From Prosthecobacter gellanilyticus (lineage in GTDB: Bacteria; Verrucomicrobiota; Verrucomicrobiia; Verrucomicrobiales; Verrucomicrobiaceae), in NCBI RefSeq assembly GCF_007992435.1, contig NZ_BKAG01000002.1:302861-366860 (forward strand): a DNA stretch of 64,000 nt, in the 5' to 3' direction. The translations under genes were made by a program, and so were the position numbers. Below are positions 52,451 through 60,932 of this stretch, piece by piece (position 1 is the stretch's first letter; each line of letters begins with the position of its first letter). A model generated the notes under the pieces. It was not told the origin of the DNA and made no database searches. It saw only the letters and a list, made by a program, of their open reading frames with translations.

Positions 52451-54013
52451 TTACTTGGTCTCCGCCGTCGCCGCACCTTCACAGTCCAGGATCACCACGG
52501 CTGCCGACCCATCCGCCAGCTGGCGATGCTGCAGAAGCAGGCGCGCCAGATAGACGACGCTCCATTGGGTTTCCCGGCCCAGGTAGCGGCCGATCGGCGT
52601 GTCCTTGGTGCAGACGGCCAGGCAGGAAACTGAGGCATCTGCAGACCCTTGCAGCGTGAAGGAGATCTGGATGTTCCGCTCTGACTCGGACAGTTCCAGG
52701 GCATGACTCCGGCGCATGCCCACCTGGAACCAGGTGGGGTCAGCAGGTTTCTTCTCCAAAAACTGCGCCAGCCGGCGCTGATGCGTCTCGGCGAAGAGCG
52801 GCCAGTCGAGCAGAAAGGTGCCGTCCTCCTTCGGCACCAGGCGGAGCAGCGCGCCGTGAGAGTTCTCCCTGGTCGTGACCTGGAACAGCGGGGCGATCAA
52901 CTGCCCTGGCAGCAACTGAGGCGTGGCATTGGAAGGCTTGAAGCTGAGCAGTCGCGGTTTTCCGGCGGCAAAAAACTCCTCCACATCGGCGGAATGCTCC
53001 TCGGGCTGGTCGATCAGCTTGGCGCGAGCCTCTGCCGTGGACGACTCCAAAAGGTCCAGGAAGAGTTTCTGGCCGCTCTCGCTCGCGGCCACAAGGTCCA
53101 CCGAGACCTTGGGCACTTCAGCTTTCCGGATCTCCGGTTCAGGCTCCGGCACCGTCGGCACGGGCTCTGGCACCTTCGGGGCGATCACGGGCTGCGGAGT
53201 CGTGTCAGGCGTCTTGGTGACCTCGGCGGGCTCAGATTTGCCTGCCGGAATCTCCACGACCATTGGCGGAATGAGATCATCCCGCAGCACCCACACACAG
53301 GCACCCACCACAAGCACGATGAAGAAGACCGGCAGGAAGTAGGAGTGCTTCCTGGGCGGCTGCCAGGCCTCCATGGAAGCCTTGTCGATGGTCGGAGACT
53401 CACGCATGGCCGCGAAATCCAGCGGCGCTGGCGCTGGCAGGGCGGCCTGGGCAGGCATGGCCATCGGACCTGACTGATACGCAGGCGCGTAGACAGGTTC
53501 AGGCTGCCAGGCAGGCTGTGCCGGTTGAGTCTGTGCCGGTTGAGTCTGAAAAGGCGGCTGCTCGGCCGCGCCAAACATGGAGGTCACCGGCACATAGCTC
53601 GAAGGAGTCGAGGTAAAGGGCGAAGGGGGAGGCCGCGTGACCGATTCCCAGGCACCAAAAGCGGAGGGCGGGGGGAACGAGGCCGGAGTCTGAGGTGGCG
53701 GCGAAAAAGCGGGTGATGCCTCAGGCGCCACGGGCCAGGGATTCGCAGGAGCGCCCCTGGTGAAAGGTGAAGCCGTGGAAAACGGCGAAGGCTGCTGCTG
53801 ACCACCCCACGCGGGGGAGGGATCCGGCGGCCGTGCGGCCCGGCGTTTCATAGGCACGGACCCCGCCGAGGCCTGGGCCGAACCAAAGGACGTGATGGGC
53901 GCGCTCTGGGCACAATGCGGGCAGGTGACGAACCCTCCTGCCTGTTGAGGCAGGCTGAGGAAGGGTCGTCCACAGGCCGGACAGCGCAGGCTCAGAACTC
54001 CAGAGTTGGTCAT
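52451..54013 (-). CDS. Zinc-ribbon, Pro-rich, single-helix membrane protein
   Basis: 520 residues. An N-terminal zinc ribbon (CPACGRPFLSLPQQAGGFV and CPHC, about 10-35) is followed by a long Pro/Ala/Ser-rich disordered region (about 45-230), one membrane helix (YFLPVFFIVLVVGACVWVL, about 233), a second Pro/Glu-rich linker, and a globular C-terminal part of about 200 residues (LFQVTTRENSHGALLRLVP). This plan is common in Verrucomicrobia and Planctomycetes. Function is unknown. Starts at the ATG at 54013. Confidence 0.8.
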   Translation of the reverse strand: MTNSGVLSLRCPACGRPFLSLPQQAGGFVTCPHCAQSAPITSFGSAQASAGSVPMKRRAARPPDPSPAWGGQQQPSPFSTASPFTRGAPANPWPVAPEASPAFSPPPQTPASFPPPSAFGAWESVTRPPPSPFTSTPSSYVPVTSMFGAAEQPPFQTQPAQTQPAQPAWQPEPVYAPAYQSGPMAMPAQAALPAPAPLDFAAMRESPTIDKASMEAWQPPRKHSYFLPVFFIVLVVGACVWVLRDDLIPPMVVEIPAGKSEPAEVTKTPDTTPQPVIAPKVPEPVPTVPEPEPEIRKAEVPKVSVDLVAASESGQKLFLDLLESSTAEARAKLIDQPEEHSADVEEFFAAGKPRLLSFKPSNATPQLLPGQLIAPLFQVTTRENSHGALLRLVPKEDGTFLLDWPLFAETHQRRLAQFLEKKPADPTWFQVGMRRSHALELSESERNIQISFTLQGSADASVSCLAVCTKDTPIGRYLGRETQWSVVYLARLLLQHRQLADGSAAVVILDCEGAATAETK

Positions 54014-54235
54014 CAGTTTAAAAGGATACGTTAGCCAGCCGTTTGTGCGAGGGGTGATTTGTCAGGAGAAACACTGAAACTTTCGCACGCGAGATGCTCA
54101 AAATACTTCTCGGTCCGGCATGATGGAATGCTGCATGCTTCGAACAGCATTTTCATCCTCCGTCACTTTTGCATCACTCTGCCATGCTTTGAAGCCTTGC
54201 ACTCTTCACCAACTTTTGTATGCAGAGCACTCTGA

Positions 54236-55093
54236 ATGATTGCTGAATTCCTCGCCGCCGCCGATCCCTCCCTTTGGGACAAGTTTGTTCATGCCCTGCC
54301 CGTGATCATGGGCCTCGTGCTGATTGAGGGCCTGCTCTCGGTGGACAATGCCCTGGCCATCGCCGCCATGGCCTCCCACCTGGATGAGAAGCAGCGCAGC
54401 AGGGCGATGAACATCGGCTACATCGGTGCGTACGGCTTCCGCGTACTGGCGCTGCTCTTCGCCTCCTACATCATCGACAATCACTGGATCATGTTCTGCG
54501 GAGCCTTGTATCTGGTCTGGCTCATGTGCGCGCACTTCGCTGGGCAGAAGGACGTGGCCGAGGAAGATGGCGAGGTGGTGAACGTGCATCACCGCACCTT
54601 TGCGGGCACCATCACCATGATCGCGCTCATGGACCTGAGCCTCAGCGTAGACAACGTCGTTGCTGCCATTGCCCTCAGCCCCGGGGATCTCACCGCCGTG
54701 TACATTGGCGTGACCATCGGCATCATCGCCCTGCGGCTCGTGGCCGGCGTGGCCATCAAGATGATCGAGAAATATCCCGTGCTGGAGCACACCGCCTTTG
54801 TGCTGGTGGGTTACGTCGGCCTGCTGCTGCTCACCGAGTTGCAGTTCCCTAAGTTCTTCCATGACCTCGGGCCCATGAAGGTGAAGATCCTGAAGTTCGC
54901 CGGTATCATCATCATCACCTCGCTGACCCTGATGTACTCCCAGAAACCACTGTTGAAGAAGATCCTCGACCCCATTCTTAAAGTCCTGCTCCTTCCCATG
55001 GAACTCTTCGCCACGGTCGTCGGCGCCATCATCGTCGTGATCACCTGGCCCTTCAAAAAGGCCATCGCGGCGGCGAAGGGCAGCAAGGCATAG
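54236..55093 (+). CDS. TerC-family integral membrane protein
   Basis: 285 residues with seven or eight membrane helices. TerC signatures: VLIEGLLSVDNALAIAAMAS and LMDLSLSVDNVVAAIA, each with the Asp-Asn pair in a helix, as in metal-handling family members. These proteins are tied to metal (such as Mn) export or tellurite resistance. I see no Mn riboswitch in the 222 bp before it. It is a monocistronic gene. Confidence 0.92.
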   Translation: MIAEFLAAADPSLWDKFVHALPVIMGLVLIEGLLSVDNALAIAAMASHLDEKQRSRAMNIGYIGAYGFRVLALLFASYIIDNHWIMFCGALYLVWLMCAHFAGQKDVAEEDGEVVNVHHRTFAGTITMIALMDLSLSVDNVVAAIALSPGDLTAVYIGVTIGIIALRLVAGVAIKMIEKYPVLEHTAFVLVGYVGLLLLTELQFPKFFHDLGPMKVKILKFAGIIIITSLTLMYSQKPLLKKILDPILKVLLLPMELFATVVGAIIVVITWPFKKAIAAAKGSKA

Positions 55094-55099
55094 TACAGT

Positions 55100-55124
55100 A
55101 GCCATCTCACTCCGTGAGATGAGC
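55100..55124. repeat. REP-like palindrome, copy 2
   Basis: AGC, then CATCTCAC, TCC, GTGAGATG, then AGC. It differs from the copy at 19448 by one base in each arm, which preserves pairing. Confidence 0.75.
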
Positions 55125-55223
55125 TGAGGATGCGTCTACTCCAAGGCGCTTGCGCACTTCCAGGCCATGGTTGCACTGAGCTTTGCCCACGAGTCAGCAC
55201 CTTGAGAGCAAACCTGGGATTGG

Positions 55224-55560
55224 TGAACCACGGAGTGGTTCGCTGTGAATAGCCAGGGGTGACCGGAGGGAACCCCTGGTAGACCACCATTGATGCACCA
55301 CTCAATTTCAATCCCGTAGGGATTGCCCAATGCACGCAGCGTCCACGTCTCTCCCTCGTTTCGTCGACTCTCACAGGCTGTTAAAGTGTTACCCATGTGA
55401 TTGGGAGAATGTGTCACTCATGTGATTGGGACTTGCCCCGCATTGGGCAACCCCTACGGAGTTGATGCTTGGGAAGATGTCAGACACGCCTAACCAGGGG
55501 TTTCGCGCGCTGACGCTTGCTTCACCCCTGGCTATTCAAAGGGAACCACTCCGTGGTTCA
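55224..55560. repeat. Pair of inverted structured repeats
   Basis: The left copy (55224-55332) holds three palindromic words: AACCACGGAGTGGTT, CCAGGGG...CCCCTGG and AATCCCGTAGGGATT. The right copy (55440-55560) has the same words on the opposite strand in reverse order. The copies differ in places but the three palindromes are kept. Confidence 0.85.
55386..55436. repeat. Tandem 25-bp repeat
   Basis: GTGTTACCCATGTGATTGGG at 55386 and GTGTCACTCATGTGATTGGG at 55411, in the spacer between the inverted repeats. Confidence 0.7.
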
Positions 55561-55664
55561 AGGCAACAAGCCTTGCTGCCGAGAGTGAGGAGACTTATGG
55601 GTAGCGCACAGATGGTTGCCCTGTGCAGTCATGTCTTCCTTTCGCAGAAAAGGAGATGGGCTTC

Positions 55665-56933
55665 TCATCTCCACCAGCCCGGCAGCCCCGGCAGCGTCTC
55701 CTTCAAGATCGCTCGAATGGCATGCCTCTCCTCGACCGGCAGATGCTTGCCGACGGGGCCTGGATTCTGATCCCGCAAGCCTTCCGCCATCTTGTAGTAC
55801 ACCCGCTCCTTGAGCGCTGGCGGCAGCTTCTGCCAGGACTCGGTGTAGAGCATGTAACTGGCGCGATACTTGAAAAGCCTGTTCTTCAAATCAAAGTCCT
55901 TCAGCGAAGCGCCGCCCTTGGTCGGTTTGCGATTGCGTGCAAAGTCGCGGGCGAAGGCCGGATCACCGTCGATGCCCTTCGCAGGCAGCTTCGCTTCATC
56001 CGTGAAAAGGATGTAACGCGCCAGTTCATCGGCCAGTTTCTCGACCTCCGGCTTGGCGGACGAGGGCAGCATCCCGCAGCCCTCGGGATGCAAGGCTCGC
56101 ATCACATACGCGGCATGAAACACCCGGTTCTCGAAGCCTAACTGATGTTCGTGTACGAGGTTCGGCAAAATGTCGCTGGTCGGCAGCAGATGGCTTTCGA
56201 TGTTCCACATCTGGCCGGGCTCGGCAGACACCTTGTTAAACTTGCCCGCATCCGTGCTCACGCCCATGAGGTTCGCATGCGTGGTCTCCAGATGATGCCC
56301 CCCGGTGAGATGCCAGCCGCCGAAACGTTGATCGAGCGGGATCTGATGCCCCTGCTCATCACGGCGATACGTCTCCAAACTCGCGCCACTGGCCATGGGC
56401 AGCAGTGACTCCGCGATGAGGCCCGGCACACGGCGTGTGGCATTCCCCGCATGGCAGTTGAAGCACTTCTCCGAGCGCGCGATCAGCGGCAGATTGCCAG
56501 GGCGGAGACGGTCAAAAATGTAAAAGATGGCCGCATGCGTGGGATCCATGCTGATGACCTCCACCTTCCCGTTCGGCACGTAGCCCACATAAGTGTCCTC
56601 ATTGAAGTAGAGCGCGCGCGGATTGCGCGGATTGATGATCTCGCTCTGCAGCGAACTCGCGGAGAACACCAGGATCTGCGAGCTGACCGGGATGTCCAGC
56701 GCCGCCAGGATGCTGGTGAGGAAGGCCTTGTCGTTGGCCGTGTCGAGCTTCACCTCGTTCGAGTTCAGCTTCTTCAAAAGGTGAGCGAAGCGATCGTCCG
56801 CCTCATGCGTGAGGTAGTTGTGCGGCGGCTTGCGGAACTCGATGACCGTCTCCTTCAACTCCGGCGCGGCATGAAGACATGTCGCCAGCAGGAAGGGCAG
56901 GGCAGGGAGTAGGCGAGACACGGACACAGGCAT
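55665..56933 (-). CDS. Exported protein with a single c-type haem motif
   Basis: 422 residues from the ATG at 56933, which opens a signal segment (SRLLPALPFLLATCLHA). One CxxCH motif (SEKCFNCHAG, near residue 157) points to covalent haem attachment. The sequence around it (GNATRRVPGLIAESLLP) and the large rest are not a small cytochrome. The sequence contains many His-containing words (GGWHLTGGHHLETTH). A single-haem multidomain oxidase or sensor is possible, and the family is not certain. The mature protein should act in the periplasm. Confidence 0.8.
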   Translation of the reverse strand: MPVSVSRLLPALPFLLATCLHAAPELKETVIEFRKPPHNYLTHEADDRFAHLLKKLNSNEVKLDTANDKAFLTSILAALDIPVSSQILVFSASSLQSEIINPRNPRALYFNEDTYVGYVPNGKVEVISMDPTHAAIFYIFDRLRPGNLPLIARSEKCFNCHAGNATRRVPGLIAESLLPMASGASLETYRRDEQGHQIPLDQRFGGWHLTGGHHLETTHANLMGVSTDAGKFNKVSAEPGQMWNIESHLLPTSDILPNLVHEHQLGFENRVFHAAYVMRALHPEGCGMLPSSAKPEVEKLADELARYILFTDEAKLPAKGIDGDPAFARDFARNRKPTKGGASLKDFDLKNRLFKYRASYMLYTESWQKLPPALKERVYYKMAEGLRDQNPGPVGKHLPVEERHAIRAILKETLPGLPGWWR

Positions 56934-57012
56934 TGCGGAAAATAGAACGGAGCAGACAGAGGATGATTTGCGATTGTTTTGAGAACTCAAGCCCGTCTAT
57001 ATTCCAACTTCG

Positions 57013-58023
57013 ATGAAGCGTTTTCTGCCCCTCGTCATGCTGTCTGCTCTCGTTTCCGCCGCCGAATGGGCGCCGTTGCCCTCACTGCCAGATAAAGAAG
57101 GCTTCGCCGGAGCCTTTGCCGGAGTGGCCGGTGGAGCTCTGATTGTAGCTGGCGGCACCAATTTTCCCAACAAGATGCCCTGGGAAGGCGGCACGAAGAC
57201 CTGGTACGACCGAGTCCACGTCCTGATCGAACCCGAAGGCACCTGGAAAGTGATGGGCAAACTGCCCAAGCCTAACGGCTATGGCGTCAGCCTCAGTACC
57301 GGTGACAGCCTGCTGATCATCGGCGGTGGTGATGCCGCCGTGCATTTTAGTGAAGTCTGGAAACTGGAACTCAAGGGTGAAAAGGTCTCCGCCGAGCCTC
57401 TTCCCTCCTTGCCCAAGCCCTGCGCCTTCATGGCCGGAGCCGAAAGCGGCGGCGTGGTGTATGTGGCGGGTGGCATCGAGCATCCCACGGACACCGCTGC
57501 AATGTCGACCTTCTGGTCGATCAACCTCGCCGAGGCTGGCAAAGGCTGGAAAGAGCTCCCCCCATGTCCCGGCCCAGCCCGCATCCTCGCCAGCATGGCG
57601 GCGGTGGATGGAGCCGTCTACCTCTTCAGCGGCGCGGCCCTCAAGCCCGGTCCCGATGGCAAACCTGCCCGCGAATGGCTCAAGGATGCTTGGCGTTACA
57701 CCGCCACGGACGGCTGGAAACAGCTCGCCGACATGCCGCACGTCTCCGTCGCCGCCCCGAGCCCCCTTCCCGTCCGCGATGACCAGCTCCTCCTCATCGG
57801 TGGTGATGACGGCCTCAACGTGAACTTTGAGCCCAAAGAAAAGCACCCCGGCTTCCCCCGCCGCCTGATGGCCTACGACCCGAAAACCGACCGCTGGACC
57901 GAGTCCGGCGTCCTGCCCTTCTCCCTCGTCACCACCCCCGCCGTCGAATGGCGCGGCAAGATCGTCATCCCCGGCGGCGAAGCCCGTCCTGGCAAGCGCT
58001 CGCCTGAAGTTTGGTGGAGATGA
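57013..58023 (+). CDS. Kelch-repeat, cyclically permuted mutarotase-like protein (NanM/YjhT type)
   Basis: 336 residues with a signal peptide (MKRFLPLVMLSALVSA). Six kelch blades are visible by their GG doublets (ALIVAGGTNFPN, LLIIGGGDAA, VVYVAGGIEHP, AVYLFSGAAL, LLLIGGDDG, IVIPGGEARP). The N-terminal GGTNFPNKMPWEGGTKTWYD is typical of NanM-like mutarotases. They interconvert sialic acid or sugar anomers in the periplasm. The final codons and stop lie inside a tmRNA 3'-end-like sequence, so the original C-terminus may have been changed by insertion. Confidence 0.88.
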   Translation: MKRFLPLVMLSALVSAAEWAPLPSLPDKEGFAGAFAGVAGGALIVAGGTNFPNKMPWEGGTKTWYDRVHVLIEPEGTWKVMGKLPKPNGYGVSLSTGDSLLIIGGGDAAVHFSEVWKLELKGEKVSAEPLPSLPKPCAFMAGAESGGVVYVAGGIEHPTDTAAMSTFWSINLAEAGKGWKELPPCPGPARILASMAAVDGAVYLFSGAALKPGPDGKPAREWLKDAWRYTATDGWKQLADMPHVSVAAPSPLPVRDDQLLLIGGDDGLNVNFEPKEKHPGFPRRLMAYDPKTDRWTESGVLPFSLVTTPAVEWRGKIVIPGGEARPGKRSPEVWWR

Positions 58024-58060
58024 GGGGAATTGAACCCCTGTGCCTTGAACGTGTTTTCAG
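58012..58060 (-). other. tmRNA/tRNA 3'-end-like fragment, candidate attachment site
   Basis: On the minus strand the sequence ends with a complete T-arm (AGGGG, TTCAATT, CCCCT), an acceptor 3' strand CATCTCC and ACCA. A 5' half does not follow: no matching acceptor 5' strand, tag peptide or cloverleaf can be found upstream, where a protein gene already lies within 300 bp. It looks like the displaced 3' end left by an integrated element. Confidence 0.6.
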
Positions 58061-58277
58061 GGGATATGGCGTGGAAATTCTACCTTACACTCTGTCTACA
58101 CCCAAGGTGCTGATCTGCTCCAACGGCGAAGGTTCGGCAAAAAAAGGTCGGACCTTACGGCCTGTGAGTCGGTCGAACGACGCCAGCTCAGCGACTCGGA
58201 ATTCGGGATGTAGCGATTGCAAACCACGACGCTATGCCGGGCTCGCGGCAACGCATGTTTAGGCGCCATGGTCGTTG

Positions 58278-58714
58278 TCATTTGTTGTCACGAACGATTC
58301 CGGTCACGGCATCGAATGCCTCGGCAACTGTAATGGTGAAAATGCCACCCTTGCCTGCGTCAAACGCCTGACGCCACTGTCCATAGCCATCTGCGAAATC
58401 TGGAACAGGAGCTGACTCGCGCTCAAGCGCAGTGACGCTCCGCTCGATAGCTGATTCGGCAAATGGTAAGTGCTGAATGTGAGTCTGACCAGCGCCATAG
58501 GACACACCCGAAATCGCGATGTGAACGATAGTGCCAAGCTTGCCACCGTCCTCGACGCGAAGAACAGTAAGTCTAGCGTTCGGCTGGTTCGTTGGCGGCG
58601 TGAATGCCCAGACTTGGCCAGTGTGAAACTTTGATTTAGGTGGCGGGGCTGCTTGGAGCAACCGCCAAAAAAGGATGAGAGTAAACCCATAGCGATGAAA
58701 AGTGTTTTGGTCAT
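58278..58714 (-). pseudogene. Lipoprotein gene with a one-base frameshift
   Basis: The ATG at 58714 opens a lipoprotein signal (MTKTLFIAMGLLSSFFGGC). A different frame, readable to 58278, encodes the mature part (PPPKSKFHTGQVWAF, LGTIVHIAISGV, HLPFAESAI, GKGGIFTITVAEA). Adding one C to the run of four at 58645-58648 (minus strand) joins them. So either one base is missing from the sequence or the gene is broken. Similar small lipoproteins are, as far as I know, found as integron cassette genes. GC is lower than in the neighbours. Confidence 0.7.
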
Positions 58715-58728
58715 GCTGTGCGCGTAGT

Positions 58729-58793
58729 GTCGCCTAACTAGTAAGTAATCGTGAACAATGGGTGCAGGGTACTACAAGTGCGTTATGGGCGAC
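58729..58793 (-). other. attC-like imperfect palindrome before the lipoprotein gene
   Basis: On the minus strand GTTAGGC (a canonical integron core site) stands 18 bp before the ATG. GTCGCCTAAC at 58729-58738 mirrors GTTATGGGCGAC at 58782-58793. The left-hand consensus (RYYYAAC) is not perfect. The identity is tentative. Confidence 0.35.
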
Positions 58794-58867
58794 AGATTTG
58801 TCGAGTGTCAGCGGTTTAGAGAAATCATGGGTGTCGCTTTGGACGCATATTCGGGAAGGCAAACAGC

Positions 58868-59857
58868 TCAACCAAACAGATGTTTGATGGGCACTCCTTG
58901 ATCCGTGATCGGCACTGGGCGGTCGCCGTCGTGGAGGTTGGCGCGGTAGTCGACGCCAACGGCGGCACAGAGGGTGGCGAAGAAGTCGGGAACGCTGACG
59001 GGATTGGCGACGATCTTTTTGGAAAGCTCGTCGGTCTGTCCCCAGGCACCTTGATGCTTGAGGCCGCCACCGGCCAGGACGCAGGTGAAGGCGCTGCCTT
59101 GATGGCCGCGACCACCGCCGCCATCGAACTCCGGAGGGCGGCCGAACTCGGTGGTGATGACGATGAGGGTCTTGTCGAGCAGCTTGCGTGATTCCAGGTC
59201 TGTGATGAGTGCAGCGACGGCGATGTCGAGTTCCTTGATGAGCTCATGCTGCTGCAGGATGCCCTGGTTGTGCGCATCCCAGCCGGTGCCATTGAGGAAG
59301 TTGAGGTTGTGGGAGACTTCGACGAAGCGCACGCCCTGCTCGACGAGTCGTCGGCTGAGCAAGCAGCGCTGGCCGAACTCACCGCCATAGCGCTGACGAA
59401 GGCTTCCAGGCTCCTGGTCGAGTTCGAAGACTCGGTTGAAGGCCGGGCCGCTGAACTTCAGGCTTTGCTCGATGGCCGCGTCATAGCTTTTTAATTTGGG
59501 ATCATCCGTCGGTGGAGTGCCAGCCTGTAGAGCGGAGAGAAATTTGCCCCGGCGCTGCTGACGGTCGAGGCTGACCCCGGGCGGACGTGACAGGCCGGCG
59601 GGGCCGCGACTGGTGTCCGTTAGATAGAGGTAACCCGCCTGCGCCCCAAAGAAACCTGGGCCACGGGTGACATTGGGATAACCAATGATGACATACGGCG
59701 GTGCTTCGTCAGAGGCGGAGCCGCGCTGATGAGCAATGATGGAGCCGATGGACGGATAGCTGATCGTGCCGCTGATCGGCCGGCCCGTGTGCATGCGGTT
59801 GGTGGCAGCGGCGTGCCACCTCGCCATCGAGACCGACATCACCGTCCTGCGCGAAGG
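58868..59857 (-). pseudogene. DUF1501 protein, N-terminally truncated
   Basis: About 329 codons of the DUF1501 family: [101 protein letters not shown]. Members are normally 430-480 residues and start with a TAT signal. Here the first about 120 residues are missing and a stop (TAG at 59858-59860) closes the frame. It is probably a decayed gene, although a shorter protein from a GTG at 59842 could be made. Downstream sequence is not a continuation. Confidence 0.7.
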
Positions 59858-59860
59858 CTA

Positions 59861-60140
59861 CCGCCAGTTGCTGTCGCCGTGGCGGTGATGGCCTTGGAGT
59901 AAACTTTAAGCCTTCTGAGGTCGAGGGAAGGCAAGGCGTCGGAGTTGCGAAGCGTCCCGGAGTGCGGTGGCAAAGATACAAGGGCAACCTTGCATCGTCG
60001 ACACCGCTCTGCGCGCACCCTGAACCGTCCTCTACCAAGTGAGGTTCTTTCGGACCAGAGAGTCTTGGCCCAGGAGCCACGTCTCCCTCCGTTTTCCCCT
60101 TGTCCCCCGCCAGACCCGGTGGTTCCAATCCGGGCCCCCC
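59861..60140. other. Interval between the DUF1501 remnant and tatD
   Basis: 280 bp with no gene. It carries GGAGTGCGGTGGC followed further on by GTCGACACCGCT, like the ends of another dispersed repeat. Confidence 0.4.
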
Positions 60141-60932
60141 ATGTTTTTTGATACCCACACCCATCTCGGCAGCCACAAATTCGACTCCGACCTGCCTGAC
60201 ATCATCTCCCGCGCCCGTGCGGCTGGGGTGTCCCGGATGATGGTTCCGGCGACGGATCTGGTGAACGCGCGCAAGTGCCTGGCCATCGCTGAGAAGGAGC
60301 CGGATGTCCGGGTGGCGGTCGGCATCCACCCCTGTGATGTGGACACGGTCTCCGGGGAGGCCTGGATCGACGAACTCCGGGAGCTGGCCCGGCACCCCAA
60401 GGTGGCCGCCATCGGCGAGATCGGGCTCGACTACTTCCATGCTCCGCCTGAAGGTTTTGACCTGCCCGGCTGGAAGGCCCACCAAGCCCACTGCCTCAAA
60501 CTCCAGCTCGACCTCGCGGTCGAACTCGGACTGAACGTCGTCCTCCACAATCGCGAAAGCTGGGACGACCTTGTGGCCCAGGTCACCCCCTACAACGGGA
60601 AGCTGCGCGGTGTTTTCCACTGCTACACCGGCAGCCTGGAGCAGGCCAAGCCCCTCCTGGACGCGGGCCACCTCATTTCCTTCACCGGCATCGTTACCTT
60701 CAAAAACCCAGGCCCGGCAGGCGAGGCGGTCCGCACCGTCCCGGACGGTCTCTACATGCTGGAGACCGACGCCCCCTACCTCGCTCCGGTGCCTCATCGC
60801 GGCCAGCGCTGCGAGCCCGCCTATGTCTCCGACACCGCCCGCGCCGTCGCCAAGATGCGCGGTCAGACACCGGAGCAAGTCGCCCAGGTCACTGGCCAGA
60901 CCGCCTGCACTTTCTTCCGGGGTTTCGCCTGA
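60141..60932 (+). CDS. tatD: TatD-family metal-dependent hydrolase
   Basis: 263 residues from the ATG at 60141, where the conserved part begins (MFFDTHTHLGSHKFDSD). TIM-barrel metal ligands in order: HTH, GEIGLDYFHA with Glu, VLHNRES, FHCYTGS and ETDAPYLAP. TatD enzymes are 3'-5' DNA/RNA exonucleases or deacylases, with a role in DNA damage response in several bacteria. A core gene flanked by the disturbed zone on one side and an AT-rich block on the other. Confidence 0.95.
   Translation: MFFDTHTHLGSHKFDSDLPDIISRARAAGVSRMMVPATDLVNARKCLAIAEKEPDVRVAVGIHPCDVDTVSGEAWIDELRELARHPKVAAIGEIGLDYFHAPPEGFDLPGWKAHQAHCLKLQLDLAVELGLNVVLHNRESWDDLVAQVTPYNGKLRGVFHCYTGSLEQAKPLLDAGHLISFTGIVTFKNPGPAGEAVRTVPDGLYMLETDAPYLAPVPHRGQRCEPAYVSDTARAVAKMRGQTPEQVAQVTGQTACTFFRGFA

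Larger units (their letters stand above)
55094..55664. other. Gene-free repeat block
   Basis: 571 bp without a convincing gene. It contains a REP-like palindrome (55100), two inverted copies of a structured repeat (55224-55332 and 55440-55560) and a tandem 25-bp repeat between them. Confidence 0.75.

Noticed and set aside
54014..54235. Mn riboswitch (yybP-ykoY) before terC
   Set aside because: TerC genes often carry one, but the characteristic conserved core is not seen in the 222 bp upstream.
55136..55417. 93-codon minus-strand frame in the repeat block
   Set aside because: It lies across the inverted-repeat arm and changes with the repeat.
58012..58400. Complete tmRNA gene
   Set aside because: Only the 3' end can be aligned. 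The 5' half, tag reading frame and matching acceptor strand are missing, and a protein gene occupies the space.
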